A stretch of 64,000 nucleotides of DNA from Diadema setosum (lineage: Eukaryota; Echinodermata; Echinoidea; Diadematoida; Diadematidae), in the NCBI RefSeq assembly GCF_964275005.1, contig NC_092692.1, positions 17,943,506 through 18,007,505 on the forward strand, given 5' to 3'. Position numbers and translations under genes: made by a program. The notes beneath the pieces were generated by a model. It ran no database searches. It saw nothing but the letters and a program-made list of their open reading frames with translations, and was not told the DNA's origin. Below are positions 21,415 through 33,689 of this stretch, piece by piece; the stretch's first letter is position 1, and each line of letters opens with the position of its first letter.

Positions 21415-23702
21415 GGGGGGGGGCGGTTATTCTGCGAGGGAGCGAAGCGACCGAGCCCGAGCGAGCGGAGCGAGCAAGGGGGGGGGGGGGGAGGGTGTGG
21501 GAGGGGGGTGTCCCCCCTCCCACGGTAAGAACTTTTTGCATTTTGATGTTGTAAATGGTGCAATTTGATGCATGTTTTTGCGCGTTTAGTCGACAGTCCC
21601 ACTTGTTTAAGGTAGCAGTATATTTTGATGTAGATTATTATTGAACTTTTTGCATTTGGGATGTTGAAAAATGGTGCAATTTCATGCATGTTTTTGCGCG
21701 TTTTATCAACGTGAAACAGTCCCACTTTTTTAAGGTAGCAGTACGTGTATATTTTGATGTAGATTATTATTGAACAATTTGCCCATAAATAGTATAGTTA
21801 AAATACACTTCTTGTATTAATTCTTTTCACTGAATATCATGAACGCGACTAAACCCGAGCGAGCGGAGTGAGCGAGGGGGAGGGGAGGGTGTGGGAGGGG
21901 GGTGTCCCCCTCCCATGGTGAGAACTTTTTGCATTTTGATGTTGCAAATTGTGCAATTTTTATGCATGATTTTGCGTGTTTTAACGAGTTGAAACAGTCC
22001 CACTTGTTTAAGGTTGCAGTATATTTTGATGTAGATTATCATTGAACAATTTGCCTACAATATGGTATAATTTAAATACACTTCTTGTATTAATTCTTTT
22101 CACTAAATATCATGAACGAGACTGAATCCGAGCGAGCGGAGCGAGCGAGGGGGGAGGGGAGGGTGTGGGAGGGGGTGCCCCCCTCCCACGGTAAGAACTT
22201 TTTGCATTTTGATGTTGCAAATGGTGCAGTTTGAGGCATGTTTTTGCGCGTTTTATCGACGTGAAACAGTCCCACTTGTTTAAGGTAGCAGTATATTTTG
22301 ATGTAGATTGTTATTGAACAATTTGTCTATAAAATGGTATAATTTAAATACACTTCTTGTATTAATTCTTTTCACTGAATATCATGAACGAGACTGAACC
22401 CGAGCGAACGGAGCGAGCGAGGGGGAGGGGAGGGTGTGGGAGGGGGGTGTCCCCCCTCCAACGGTGAGAACTTTTTGCATTTTGATGTTGCAAATGGTGC
22501 AATTTTATGCATGTTTTTGCGTGTTTTAACGAGTTGAAAGAGTCCCACTTGTTTAAGGTTGCAGTATATTTTGATGTAGATTATCATTGAACAATTTGCC
22601 TACAATATGGTATAATTTAAATACACTTCTTGTATTAATTCTTTTCACTAAATATCATGAACGAGACTGAATCCGAGCGAGCGGAGCGAGCGAGGGGGAG
22701 GGGAGGGTGTGGGAGGGGGTGTCCCCCTCCCATGGTAAGAACTTTTTGCATTTTGATGTTGCAAATGGTGCAGTTTGAGGCATATTTTGCGCGTTTTATC
22801 GACGTGAAACAGTCCCACTTGTTTAAGGTAGCAGTATATTTTGATGTAGATTGTTATTGAACAATTTGTCTATAAAATGGTATAATTTAAATACACTTCT
22901 TGTATTAATTCTTTTCACTGAATATCATGAACGAGACTGAACCCGAGCGAACGGAGCGAGCGAGGGGGAGGGGAGGGTGTGGGAGGGGGGTGTCCCCCCT
23001 CCCACGGTGAGAACTTTTTGCATTTTGATGTTGCAAATGGTGCAATTTTATGCATGTTTTTGCGGGTTTTAACGAGTTGAAACAGTCCCACTTGTTTAGG
23101 GTTGCAGTATATTTTGATGTAGATTATCATTGAACAATTTGCCTACAATATGGCATAATTTAAATACACTTCTTGTATTAATTCTTTTCACTAAATATCA
23201 TGAACGAGACTGAATCCGAGCGAGCGGAGCGAGCGAGGGGGGAGGGGAGGGTGTGGGAGGGGGGTGTCCCCCCTCCCACGGTAAGAACTTTTGTATTTTG
23301 ATGTTGTAAATGGTGCAGTTTGAGGCATGTTTTTGCGCGTTTTATCGACGTGAAACAGTTGCACTTGTTTAAGGTAGCAGTATATTTTGATGTAGATTGT
23401 TATTGAACAATTTGCCTATAAAATGGTATAATTTAAATACACTTCTTGTATTAATTCTTTTCAATGAATATCATGAACGAGACTGAACCCGAGCGAACGG
23501 AGCGAGCGAGGGGGAGGGGAGGGTGTGTGAGGGGGGTGTCCCCCCTCCCACGGTGAGAACTTTTTGCATTTTGAATTTGCAAATGGTGCAATTTTATGCA
23601 TTTTAAGGTAGCCGTATATTTTGATGTAGATTATTATTGAACAATTTGTCTATAAAATGGTATCATTTAAATTCTTGAATTAATTCTTACACTGAATATC
23701 AT
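21415..23702 (+). repeat. Tandem array of alternating 272-bp monomers (A/B higher-order repeat)
   Basis: The anchor word GAACG(A/C)GACT at the monomer start falls at 21841, 22114, 22386, 22659, 22929, 23202 and 23475: spacing 273, 272, 273, 270, 273, 273. The first unit (anchor CCCGAGCGAGCGG at 21456) is 126 bp longer through an internal duplication, and the last is shortened to 228 bp. Monomers alternate: type A has GTGAGAAC, AACGAGTTGAAA, GATTATCATTG and CTACAATATGG; type B has GTAAGAAC, TCGACGTGAAAC, GATTGTTATTG and CTATAAAATGG. The true repeating unit is therefore about 545 bp. Confidence 0.9.
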
Positions 23703-24621
23703 GAACGCTGTCTGTTCAGCAATCAAACAGAAAAAGCATGCACACGCGGGTGTAGATAGGGGCATATCCCTTCCCACACGAAAGTGATTTTTGCGTTTTC
23801 AGACCTGAAATTCAGCGACCTGGTGCAAATTTTTGGTGCATTACTTTTTCATCGAAGTGTTAAAATCACGGAATTTAGCTCTTATCATTCCGAATGTGCA
23901 TCATCTGTGTGTATGTACAAAGTCTAGTGAGGTAGAGCTTAGGGGAAGGGGGATTCCCCCTCCCGCTCGCGAAGCTTTTGCGTTTTTAGAATAATAAAGC
24001 GATCTGGGCCACACTTTTTGTGGAAAATTCGGAAATTGTCATTCCCAAAAATGTACCAAGTCTATAGTGGGTAACAAGCAATGAATGGGTGGCAAGATAC
24101 CTCTCCCATATTCAAGGGAGCCTTTTTTCAGTTTTAAGCTTTTAGAACTGAAATTCAACAATCTGGCACACAGTTTTGTTGGAATATCTGGAAATTTGTC
24201 ATTCAGAAGAGAAGTGTCTGTGGAAGGAGATTCTGTACAATTTTCTGATTGCAGTGTAACGTTTTAGTGCGCACATTTTGTGTCATATTTGGAAAACTGT
24301 TTATGTTCAAAGTGTAGCCTCAGTCTACTTCTATGCATGGCGGGACGGGAGGGGTGGGAGGGGCGGGCGAGCAGGGAGAAGGCGAGGGCGAGTGTTATCT
24401 CCATCTTTCCCTTACTATGGAGCTTTTGCCTTTTTAAGGTTGAAATTGAGATATCTCGTTTGATGGAATATTTGGGAAATCACCAAAAAGAAAAAAAAAA
24501 CTGATGGGGGGGGGGGAGACTGAGGGAGGAAAGGGTCTATTAAAAGGTAAAATTCCCCTTATGCATGAGGGAACTTTGAGTTTTCGGAGTATAAGTGATA
24601 AGTCTTGTGCACTCAGAATTA

Positions 24622-24668
<47 letters not shown>

Positions 24669-24890
24669 AAATCTAAAAAGTGTACTAAGCTAGGGAAAGA
24701 GGTACAGAAGGGGAGGGTTTGGGAGGGGGATTTTTAATTGAAATTCAACGATCTGGTGCACACTTTGAGTGAAAGTTTCAAAAAACAAATATGATCTTAT
24801 TTGATGAAAGGTTGCAAAGGAGACCCGCTTCATGTGCATGCATACAGTATACACGCATTTTTTTTCCGCCTCCCAAATCCCCGGTCCAAA
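23703..24890 (+). repeat. Decayed G-rich repeat units inside the hAT-like element
   Basis: Units of about 130-200 bp share a G-run/C-run block, TTTTGCGTTTTTAGA-like words, then GATCTGG(T/G)GCACAC and TTTGTGGAAAATTC. Similar words on the other strand recur at 27,650-29,030. It includes (AT)n at 24624-24664. Confidence 0.5.
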
Positions 24891-24964
24891 TCTTAGGGGG
24901 GGGGGGGGGGCGACCGCCCCCATCGCCCCCCCCCCCTCCCCCTGGCTACGCCAGTGGTGACTTT

Positions 24965-25803
24965 ATGTTCAGTGAAGAAGGCACGAATAGAGACAATTTA
25001 ATGCCTCTGCAGCTAATGTAACTGAAATTATGTCTTCTAAATAACAAGCCGGATAATGTGATCAAATACCATCCTAGCCTTTATGAAATATAAAACATTA
25101 CGAATGCATAACCAGAATCACGAAAGCTGTTTTCAAGGATAGCATTGAGTTCATTACCTACGCTATTTTTAAAAGCTATTTATAGCATAAAGCATTCGGG
25201 GAAAATTATTAGAGTCTTGTGGTATTATATACAGAGAAAATCTTCGTAATCCCTATTTCAGGGTTGGTCAGATATTTTGTTCATTACCTCAATTATATCC
25301 AGCATGCACAGCGTATTGACTGTCTGTATGACATTCAAAACACAGTACTGTAGGTACTTATCAATAGCTATATGGTTATAGCATAGAATACATTTGTGAA
25401 ACAACAGTACACTTTAATTATAGATGCTTGTTATAGCCGCTCGGCTGTGCATTATGTGGAGATCCGCGCAGTTAGAATTGGATTGTTTCCAAAAACGTGT
25501 GAAGTTAAGCTTCATGCACTATTACGATTGGCTTCAAGATGGTTGCACTGGTTGCTATATCAACAAGAGATACAGAAGGTCATTTTGATGTATGGGCACT
25601 AAGCATACGTGCCCTCCCATTCTCTCCCTTAGATTTAGGGAGCCGAAAGAATTGAAAGAAATCTCATTGACTCACTGAGGCAACACAAGTTCCAGCATTT
25701 ACAACACTCAGTCCTATTATACCCCCCCCCCAAAAAAAAAAGATTAATCGTGTCATGTATTTACGCATCTCGTAGTATATCATATCAGCCAAAATTTTGG
25801 TTC
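24965..25803. other. Intergenic, nothing recognised
   Basis: AT-rich DNA between the hAT-like element and the next palindromic element. Only a C/A homopolymer junction near 25725-25741 stands out. Confidence 0.5.
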
Positions 25804-26207
25804 AAGGACAAGTTCACCTATCTATAATGTATGAGAATTGAGAGAATGGAACAATATTATAATAAAACACATCGGTGAAAGTTTGAGGAAAATCGGACAA
25901 CCGACGCAAAAGCTATGAATTTTTAAAGTTGTTTTTTTTTTTTTTTTTTTTTTTTTTGCACAGTGGATGATGAGAAGACTACTACAAAATGTATGATGTC
26001 CCATTGTGTGAACAATATATGGGAAATATAAAGAGAATTCCACAGAATTTCATTTCTTTTTTAATGTCTATATGACGAATGTTCAATTCAAATTCAATTC
26101 AAATGATGTTAAGGGTAATATCCCCCTGCCTTCTGAGCATTGCTGAAGGAGGCAAGTCATGCTCTTTATTACACGAGAAAAGCGAAAATATATTGAATTT
26201 TCTTTCT

Positions 26208-26260
<53 letters not shown>

Positions 26261-26435
26261 GACCACGCATGTGACATCACAACCTGTATCCATCAGCAAT
26301 GGCGGCACTGAGACTTCAAAAATTCATGACTTTTAACAGATTGTCCGATTTTCCTCAAACTTTCACTGACGTCTTCTATGGTAATATTGTTGCATTCTCT
26401 CAGTCCTCATGTAAATGAAGGTGGACTTCTCCTTT
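25804..26435. mobile_element. Foldback element with GTTTGAGGAAAATCGGACAA arms, copy 1
   Basis: About 632 bp. The left arm AAGGACAAGTTCACC ... GTGAAAGTTTGAGGAAAATC is inverted at the right as GATTTTCCTCAAACTTTCAC ... GGTGGACTTCTCCTTT. The interior has poly-T (25931-25957) and (AT)n (26213-26258). A second member is at 62995-63582. Confidence 0.8.
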
Positions 26436-26649
26436 AAGCAAGTCGTCGATGAAAGATATTATCAAGTGCCCCTACCAGTATTTATAACCTATATAATGTG
26501 TGACTGTCATGTCGTTGCACTCTACATTTAGTCCAAGAGTATTAGTTTTAACCTGGACATTTTTGGTAACAAGCTGATTTTTTCAGGATAAGTCCAGAAA
26601 AATGTCTAGAATAACATACTAAAAGTCCTCATAAATCCTCCTCGAGCGT

Positions 26650-27540
26650 TTTCCGCAATCCAAGATGGCGTCCAAAATGGCCGACATTTCCAGAAATTCT
26701 TGTAACTTTTCAACCAGAGAACCCAAATACAAAATTTAAATGTCTAAATATATGTTTTAAATCATGAAGAACTCAATAAAATACAGATCAAGAGATTTTG
26801 ATGCACGCAAGTACCGAAATCCAAGATGGCGTCCAAAATGGCCGCCATTTTCTGAAATTCTTATAGCTTTTCAGTCAGGTAACCCAAATACGAAATTTAA
26901 ATGTCTAAATATATGTTTTGAAGCATGAAGAACTCATTGAAACACATATCAAGAGATTTTGATGCACGCAAGTACCGTAATCCAAGATGGCGTCCAAAAT
27001 GGCTGCCATTTTCTGAAATTCTTATAACTTTTCAGCCAGGTAGCCTAAATACAAAATTTAAATGTCTAGATATATGTTCTGAAGGATGAAGAACTCAATA
27101 AAGAACGAATTAAGAGTTGTTGAAGCTCACAAGTACCGTAATCCAAGATGGCGTCCAAAATGGCCGCCATTTTCTGATTTTTTTTTTCATAATTTTGCAA
27201 GTAGATGTCAACTATACACACTTGGAATGTCGAAATATACGTTTTGAGTCTCAAGGAACCAAATTCAGAGATTTTGAAACACAAATAAAGCACTTGAGCA
27301 CTTCCAGAAATCCAAAGTGGTGTCCAAAATGGCTGCCATTTCCTGTTTTTCTCATAACCCTGCAACTACGTAATTGCGATACGCACTTAAATGTATAAAT
27401 ATATATTTTAAGACATAAGGAACCCAACGAAATACTTATTTAGAGATCATGAAGCACATAAGTACAAATGAAACCACGTGAGTTCTTCCCGAAAACCAAA
27501 TGTTGCCCAAAATGGCCGCCGTTTGTTCATCAAAATTTGC
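26650..27540 (+). repeat. 161-bp tandem units, left arm (six units)
   Basis: Each unit has CCAAGATGGCGTCCAAAATG, then GCCGCCATTTTCTG, CTTTTCAGCCAGGTA-like words, ATTTAAATGTCTAAATATAT and ATGAAGAACTCA. Spacing is 161, 161, 160, 170 and 183; the inner units are the most diverged. Confidence 0.88.
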
Positions 27541-27639
27541 TGTTTTTAGCCTGTTTCAAGAGACAAAGAAATTCAACATAATGTTCGAGATTCAACAACT
27601 CAGAAGGTCCAATGGAATCTTTCCCTTAAATGTGCACAA

Positions 27640-29030
27640 AACGGGTATAGGTTGGGTTGGATGCATCCCCCCCCCCCCCTTCTCCGTGGGGAAGGTGGTG
27701 GCCTGTACAATCATTATTTTCCAAATATTCAACCTGAAGTATTTGCACTTTGTCATTCAGTTGCAATCATAAAGATGCTAAACGTCCCTCGCTCGGCCCC
27801 TTTTTATAGACTTTGTACACTTTTGAGATTAACAAATTTCCGAATCTGTCATCAAAAAGTGTGCACTAGATCTTCCACTTACAAAATGCAAAAGTTAGTT
27901 CCCTCATATTGAAGGGTAATTTGCCCTAACTCTTCAACTGCTCACTTCCCCCAATATATATTAAATTCCCCTTTTGATTAACAATTCCCAAATATTCCAT
28001 CAAATGTGTCTAAATGATATAATTAATTCATTTCTACTCAAGTGTAAAAGCTCCCTCTTTTCGATGGGGGATGGGGATAATGAGACTATTATTATCTACT
28101 CTTCGAGAATGGATAATTTTCTCCATATAACACCAAGGGTGCATTAGGCCGTTTAATGACGATCATCGAAACGCAAAACTCCCTCCAGTCGAAAGTGACC
28201 CCCCCCCCCCCATCATCTACTAGTTCATTGCCTTGAATATACTAGTCTTTATTCTACTTACACTTTTTAATAGAAACAAAAATCTAGTATTTCATCAACA
28301 GAGCGCACCATAAAACTTGTAACCTGAAAAAAACAACAAATCTCCATTTTGTGGGAAGGTGCATCACCTCATACGCCTCCCCCGCATATTTCCATAAGTA
28401 TTATTTTCTTACTTTTAGGACAAAAACAAATCTCAGATATTTCACCAAAGAGTGCGCTAAATCTCTGAATTTCAAATTGGAAAATACAAAAATTTCTGAG
28501 GTATGGGAAGGAGTATTCTCCTTTCACACTTCTCCCTCCCCGACACTTTCCTGAATATATATTTTTCCTCACATTTTCAAATAGAAAACAAATATCGGGT
28601 ATTTCACCAAATGGATGCAACAGCTCTGTGAAAATACGAAAATTTCCCTCGTGTGGGAGCAGGCAACCCTATAACCGCGCACTTCCATGATTGTATATCT
28701 TTTTGTTCCTTTTTTGATGGAAACAAAAATCTAATATTTCACCAATAGGGTGCATCAGGATGTCTGAATATCAGGTCTGAAAATGCAAAATCTCCCTCAT
28801 TTTTTTTTTTTTTTGGGGGGGGGACCCCCCCCCCCCCCACACCCTTCCCTAATCATATTGCCCATTTCCCTGAATACTACTTTATATCCAATTTCCTACT
28901 CTTTGATGGAAATAATTCAATATCTTACCAAACGCTTGCACTGTGTATTTCACTTTCGAGGAAAAAAAAAAGAAAGAAAAAAAGTCCCTCCTGTGGTGGA
29001 GAAGTATCCCCCCTCCATGCTCAAATAACT
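27640..29030 (-). repeat. Decayed G/C-run repeat units (centre of foldback element)
   Basis: Repeating blocks of TCCCTC, a C or G run, ATATTTCACCAAA and GTGCACTA/GCGCTAAAT words every 120-150 bp. They resemble the reverse complement of the units at 23,703-24,890. Confidence 0.5.
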
Positions 29031-29439
29031 TTACTTTTCAAAGAATTGTTTTTACTTTTCAAGTGATAACTGACAGTTTCAACTGGAACTCACCTCATGA
29101 TAGACATCAAATGCATTGGTAATAAAAAGGGGCTAGCACTAAATTTTCATCTCATGTGCTTAAGGTGACGAAAATAGACCATGTGGTAAACGGATATTGC
29201 CTTCTAGTAGGCTTTCTGTTTCGCAACAAATCTGTTGGTGAAACATTTCTCTCGTAACAAGGACACACTCCTTGACGTTAACATGCAAATGCTTTTATTT
29301 GTATACTTTACACATAAGAACTATATTTTAAATTAAATTTTTCTTATAAAATATATTGACATTTATTTACATAATTGTGAGATAAAATTGGGACATTTTG
29401 CACCCCATTTTCCATATAAGGAAGAGCTCGAGCGTTAAA

Positions 29440-30100
29440 ATCAGCACATTCGTGCGTCTAAATCTCTTAATATGTATTTTATTGAGTTATTCATGTTTCG
29501 AAACGTGTAAAGACACTTAAATTTTGTATTGGGTTCTCTAGTTGAAAGGTTATGAAAATTTCAGGAAATGGCGGCCATTTTGGTTGCCATATTGGATTAC
29601 GGTACTTGTGTGCGTCAACATCTCTTAATATGTATTTTATTGAGTTCTTCATCCTTCAAAACATATATCTAGACACTTAAATTTTGTATTTAGGCTACCT
29701 GGCTGAAAAGCTATAACAATTTCAGAAAATGGCAGCCATTTTGGACGCCATCTTGGATTTCGGTACTTGCGTGCAACAGAGTCTCTTGATATGTGTTTCA
29801 ATGAGTTCTTCATGCTTCAAAACATATATTTAGACATATAAATTTCGTATTTGGGTTACCTGACTGAAAAGCTATAAGAATTTCAGAAAATGGCGGCCAT
29901 TTTGGACGCCATCTTGGATTTCGGTACTTGCGTGCATCAACATCTCTTGATATGTGTTTTGTTGAGTTCTTCATGCTTCAAAACATATATTTAGACATTT
30001 AAATTTTGTATTTGGGTTCTCTGGTTGAAAAGTTACAAGAATTTCTGGAAATGGCGGCCATTTTGGACGCCATCTTGGATTGCGGAAAACGCTCAAGGAG
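29440..30100 (-). repeat. 161-bp tandem units, right arm (four units, inverted)
   Basis: Inverted copies of the left-arm unit (CAGAAAATGGCGGCCATTTT, GGACGCCATCTTGGAT, TTCATGCTTCAAAACATATA) with spacing of 161 bp between units. Confidence 0.88.
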
Positions 30101-30295
30101 GATTCATGAGGACTTTTAGTATGTTATTCTAGACATTTTCGTGGACCTATCCTGAAAAAATCAGCTTGTTACCAAAAATGTCCAGGTTTAGGCCTTTTTT
30201 GACGTAATGCTCTTGGACTAATTAATCAACGTTGATGTCATATCATTGTTGTTTTTCTTCTTGCTGCTGCTGCAGCGTGTATTCTGATACTGCAA

Positions 30296-30600
30296 TTAAA
30301 TTCAATTCCTTCATTTCCATCGAACAAAAAGGGATACATAAGTATAGTACAGGCAAAGAAGTAAAGAAGTACAAGCTAGTATATAAAGAAAATGTACATT
30401 CGAATGAAATACTGTAGTGTAGGACAGACAATGTGTAATTTGCAGGAATGACATTAAGAGGTAAATAGAAATAAAATGGAAGAGAGTAATCCACTAAAAG
30501 CAGAAGTTGTAGACGCGGATCACTCGTTAAACAATATCCAAACAACATATTATCCAAAACAATTAATGTTGAATAAAAGCATTTGTTAGCTCTTCTTTTA
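30296..30600 (-). mobile_element. Possible LINE 3'UTR (antisense) with TTGAAT tail
   Basis: It starts AATTAAATTCAATTCC, followed by CATCGAACAAAAAGGGATAC. Together with the similar start at 17848 this suggests a 3'UTR of the same LINE type. No coding remains are seen. A 35-base poly-T follows at 30630-30664. Confidence 0.3.
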
Positions 30601-30626
30601 ACCAAGCAACATTCCCTATTCGGATA

Positions 30627-30664
<38 letters not shown>

Positions 30665-30666
<2 letters not shown>

Positions 30667-32690
30667 TTTTAAACAACAAAATAGAAGCAGCATAGTTTCT
30701 ATGTGATAAGATGCCGTATAATATGCATAAGAAACACCTATCTGATAAAGAATATTATACATGCAGATAAAATGCCATAATGCTGTCAGCGCCTAGAATG
30801 TCCTATATCTGTTTGTACACAGATGTAATCATTTATTCAAAGGTAATTTCTGTAACTTTATAGCTAAAGCACTGTCAACTGTGAAACTTTGACAGTATAC
30901 AATGCACACACACACAAAAAACCTTATTTTTGTTTAAAAATTGATTTACGGAAATAATACTGCATGTGAAGATCTGTGTGCACACCATTTTGGGAGACTT
31001 TTAAGACGATGAGATTATCACCTTGTGAACAATTATCTTTTAACCTTTAAGAATCAGATAATATTTCATTTTTTGTGTGCGTTTCATCGTACTCAATTCA
31101 TTAAAACAGACGAAATGTGAAACTGGGTTACATTGCCTATCAAAATAATGTTACTTAATAATTCATAAATTCGCACACAGGGACTCTCCGTGCGCATGAT
31201 ATACGCAGAGGCATATAGTCACCTTTTTTTTTCTGATACCGTAAACTGCCGCCTTTCAATTGTTCATCAGTGACTATAGAGATCGTGCGTTTGTTCTGTA
31301 TGTCTGTTTGTTCATCTGCCTGTCAGTCTGTCCGTCTAGCCACTATCGCGAAAAGTAATAATACATGTCCTGCTGTTGTACAAGTTTTGATTGATTTTTA
31401 TTTAGGAGTGCTCGGCGAAGAAAACCAATGAATAAAATGTGGGACTAATTATTCAAGATTCTTCACAGTTGCGTATATTAGAGCGAGCGTGACACATAAC
31501 AGGAGCAGGCGCGCATCACAGGAAATTGTTCTGCCTTGACATGTACGTACATCTTTAGCTCACGGGGAGCTACTTGTACTTTGGAAACTTTCACCCTCCG
31601 TCTCATTAACTTCTGATTCCAATGTTTGAATAATTCATGAATTAGGTTTCTGCCAGAAGACGCTATCTGCCAAGCGGAAGTTTTAATCTACTATGCAAAT
31701 CCTGGCTCGTATATGGCTCGTGTAAATCGCATAATGCTTTTCATTTACATAATTACATTGCCACAAATGTTTTCTCGGTGAAAGGTGTGGAGGGGGATTG
31801 ATTTTTCTTGGTATTCCCACTCAACAATTTGTGCCACTCTGCCACTTTAATAACCTTATCACACATCATTGAGGCATCAGAATCCCTCCCTCACATAGAA
31901 TAATTCAGCACGCACTTTCATAAATAAAAGAACAAAAACTTTGCTTCCGACGAGTGACCGATGAGAATAAATCTCTGTTGAACGGGAGTTAAAGTGCTCG
32001 CATATAATGTTTCTATGAGTATGAGTATTTATTTTGTTGTGTTTTTTTTTTTCATTTCTGGAGTTAATTTACCTCATAGGCCAATTGTATGCACCCCATC
32101 TTGTAAGGCTGTGACTCGACAGGAATATCACTTGGTCACTGTTGGTATAAAGTAATCACATCATCCTCGTCACTTATGTGTATTTTTGCATCAAACTCTT
32201 CGCCTCTGTAACCTGAATCACATTTTGTGTAATCACAAATAAAACGTTAACACTCAACCTTGGCATCTCTTGATATGCTGGGCTACTTGTATAATGTACC
32301 ACGCATGCAGCATCCTACAAGGGACCGAATGAGTTAGTTTTCAAGGTAAAGGAATCACCTCCCTTCCGGAATTCAACGATCATGAAAGTATATCTCCTAT
32401 TTTTAGTTTGTAAGAACGATTACCCGGTAAACATTTGGGTCACATTTCATTTCAACAGAAGTCAAAATCTCAGGCCAGCTTTGTACACTCTGTGTTACTA
32501 ATAACTGCCAGTGCTATCCTTGAACATTGGATACCCATGATGTATGTATACAACTATGCATGAGTTATATAAAAACATCCTTGCGTGCATTTAACGTGCA
32601 TTTAAAGTTTTAGCATATAAAAATAGGCGTCTCTATTTTATTGGTACATAACAGTTGGAAGTACCAAGACATTTTGAAATATCAGGGCCC
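30665..32690. other. Intergenic, nothing recognised
   Basis: AT-rich sequence with short CTGTCTGT-type simple repeats near 31300. No exon, RNA gene or repeat family that I can support. Confidence 0.5.
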
Positions 32691-32694
32691 TGTT

Positions 32695-32804
32695 TTATGA
32701 AGAGTTAAAATTGATTATGGTAGTTGATTTCAACTATAAGTCTATGACAGCCTGTGTGGTAAGGAAATTTATAATCGATTTCATCTTTTGATAAAACGGG
32801 GCCC
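32695..32804. mobile_element. GGCCCTGTTTTAT palindromic MITE, copy 2
   Basis: GGGCCCTGTTTTATGAAGAG ... CATCTTTTGATAAAACGGGG CCC, with TAAGTCTATGACAGCCTGTG inside. It is the inverted counterpart of 13109-13225. Confidence 0.72.
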
Positions 32805-33689
32805 AGTTCTATGGAGTATCGTATTCGTCGGGATTGTCAAAAACCACACGAACTTTCTTGGGATTGAAAAGTTGGGACTTTAATTGGCGTAAATCTGAAA
32901 TCCCCTCTCTCGCAAGTGTAAGCATGATGATTTGTATAAGTGTGACTCGAGGCTAGTATGACATTCGCATTTCGTCAGTTTGTTGTGAGAAACTCACCCT
33001 TTTTCATAATTCCACCAGTTGAAAGAGAATTTTGTCCAACTGAAAGGCTTCCACAAGTGATCTCTGCATGTCTTTTCGTCTAACTTTTTCATACTTAGTC
33101 TCTTTTTCTCGTTTCTATGCGTTAGATAATAAAACAATGACAAATGTATTGCGAGAAATAATAAATAAGGTGCCTATTTTTTTTTTTATTACGCTAATCC
33201 CCTATGTATATGTAGGAAACTGTAATGTTCATACAGGACTTATATATCGATGTAAAGCAGCTGCTATCATAGCCAGTCGTTTTAATCCTGCATGCATGGA
33301 TATGTTCAAATAAATAAATGATACTTGTTTCTTAATTGATATTTTATGATGTTCAGAGATGCGACAGCTTGTTTATTTCATTGTGAACTCTGCTGGTAAC
33401 TATAAAAATGTTCTTTGGATGAAAATTGTAAGTATGATGAAGATTAATATAAACGAAGGGGGAGAGTATGGATTAAATTGGGTCCTTAGCTTGATACAAA
33501 CAAACACACATACTTACACCCACACCCACACCCACACCCAGGTTCAACACACAGTCACTCGCGGACACAGGTAGTAGTATTGTTGTGCTAAAAAAAAAAT
33601 GTATGCGTTAAAATCCTTTTTGGAAGGAAGTATTCACAGCTATACGGTGATTACTTTCTGTTTATTGTAATCATTTTCAAGTATCAACC

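Larger units (their letters stand above)
21385..24956. mobile_element. hAT-like non-autonomous DNA transposon, 3,572 bp
   Basis: The left terminus CAACGGCGTAGCCAGG is inverted at the right as CCTGGCTACGCCAGTG (consensus CACTGGCGTAGCCAGG). Both sides are flanked by the identical 8-bp GTGACTTT (21377-21384 and 24957-24964). An 8-bp duplication with CA..G termini is the hAT signature. No transposase frame remains. The interior is an alternating 272-bp tandem array (21415-23702), then a more decayed G-rich array (23703-24890) and a (AT)n tract. Confidence 0.85.
26529..30220. mobile_element. Large foldback element, 3,692 bp, with 161-bp repeat arms
   Basis: The ends TAGTCCAAGAG ... CTCTTGGACTA are flanked by ATT on both sides (26526-26528, 30221-30223). 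Long inverted arms follow (ACCTGGACATTTTTGGTAAC, AAGCTGATTTTTTCAGGAT and the inverse). Each arm becomes a tandem array of about 161-bp units: CCAAGATGGCG blocks start near 26660, 26821, 26982, 27142, 27312 and 27495 on the plus strand, and inverted blocks end near 29595, 29756, 29917 and 30078. The middle (27,650-29,030) is a G/C-run array. No transposase frame is seen. Confidence 0.85.

Noticed and set aside
21827..23130. Three almost identical 71-codon minus-strand frames 545 bp apart
   Set aside because: They are by-products of the tandem array, with proline-rich low-complexity ends from the G/C runs and no start or splice context.
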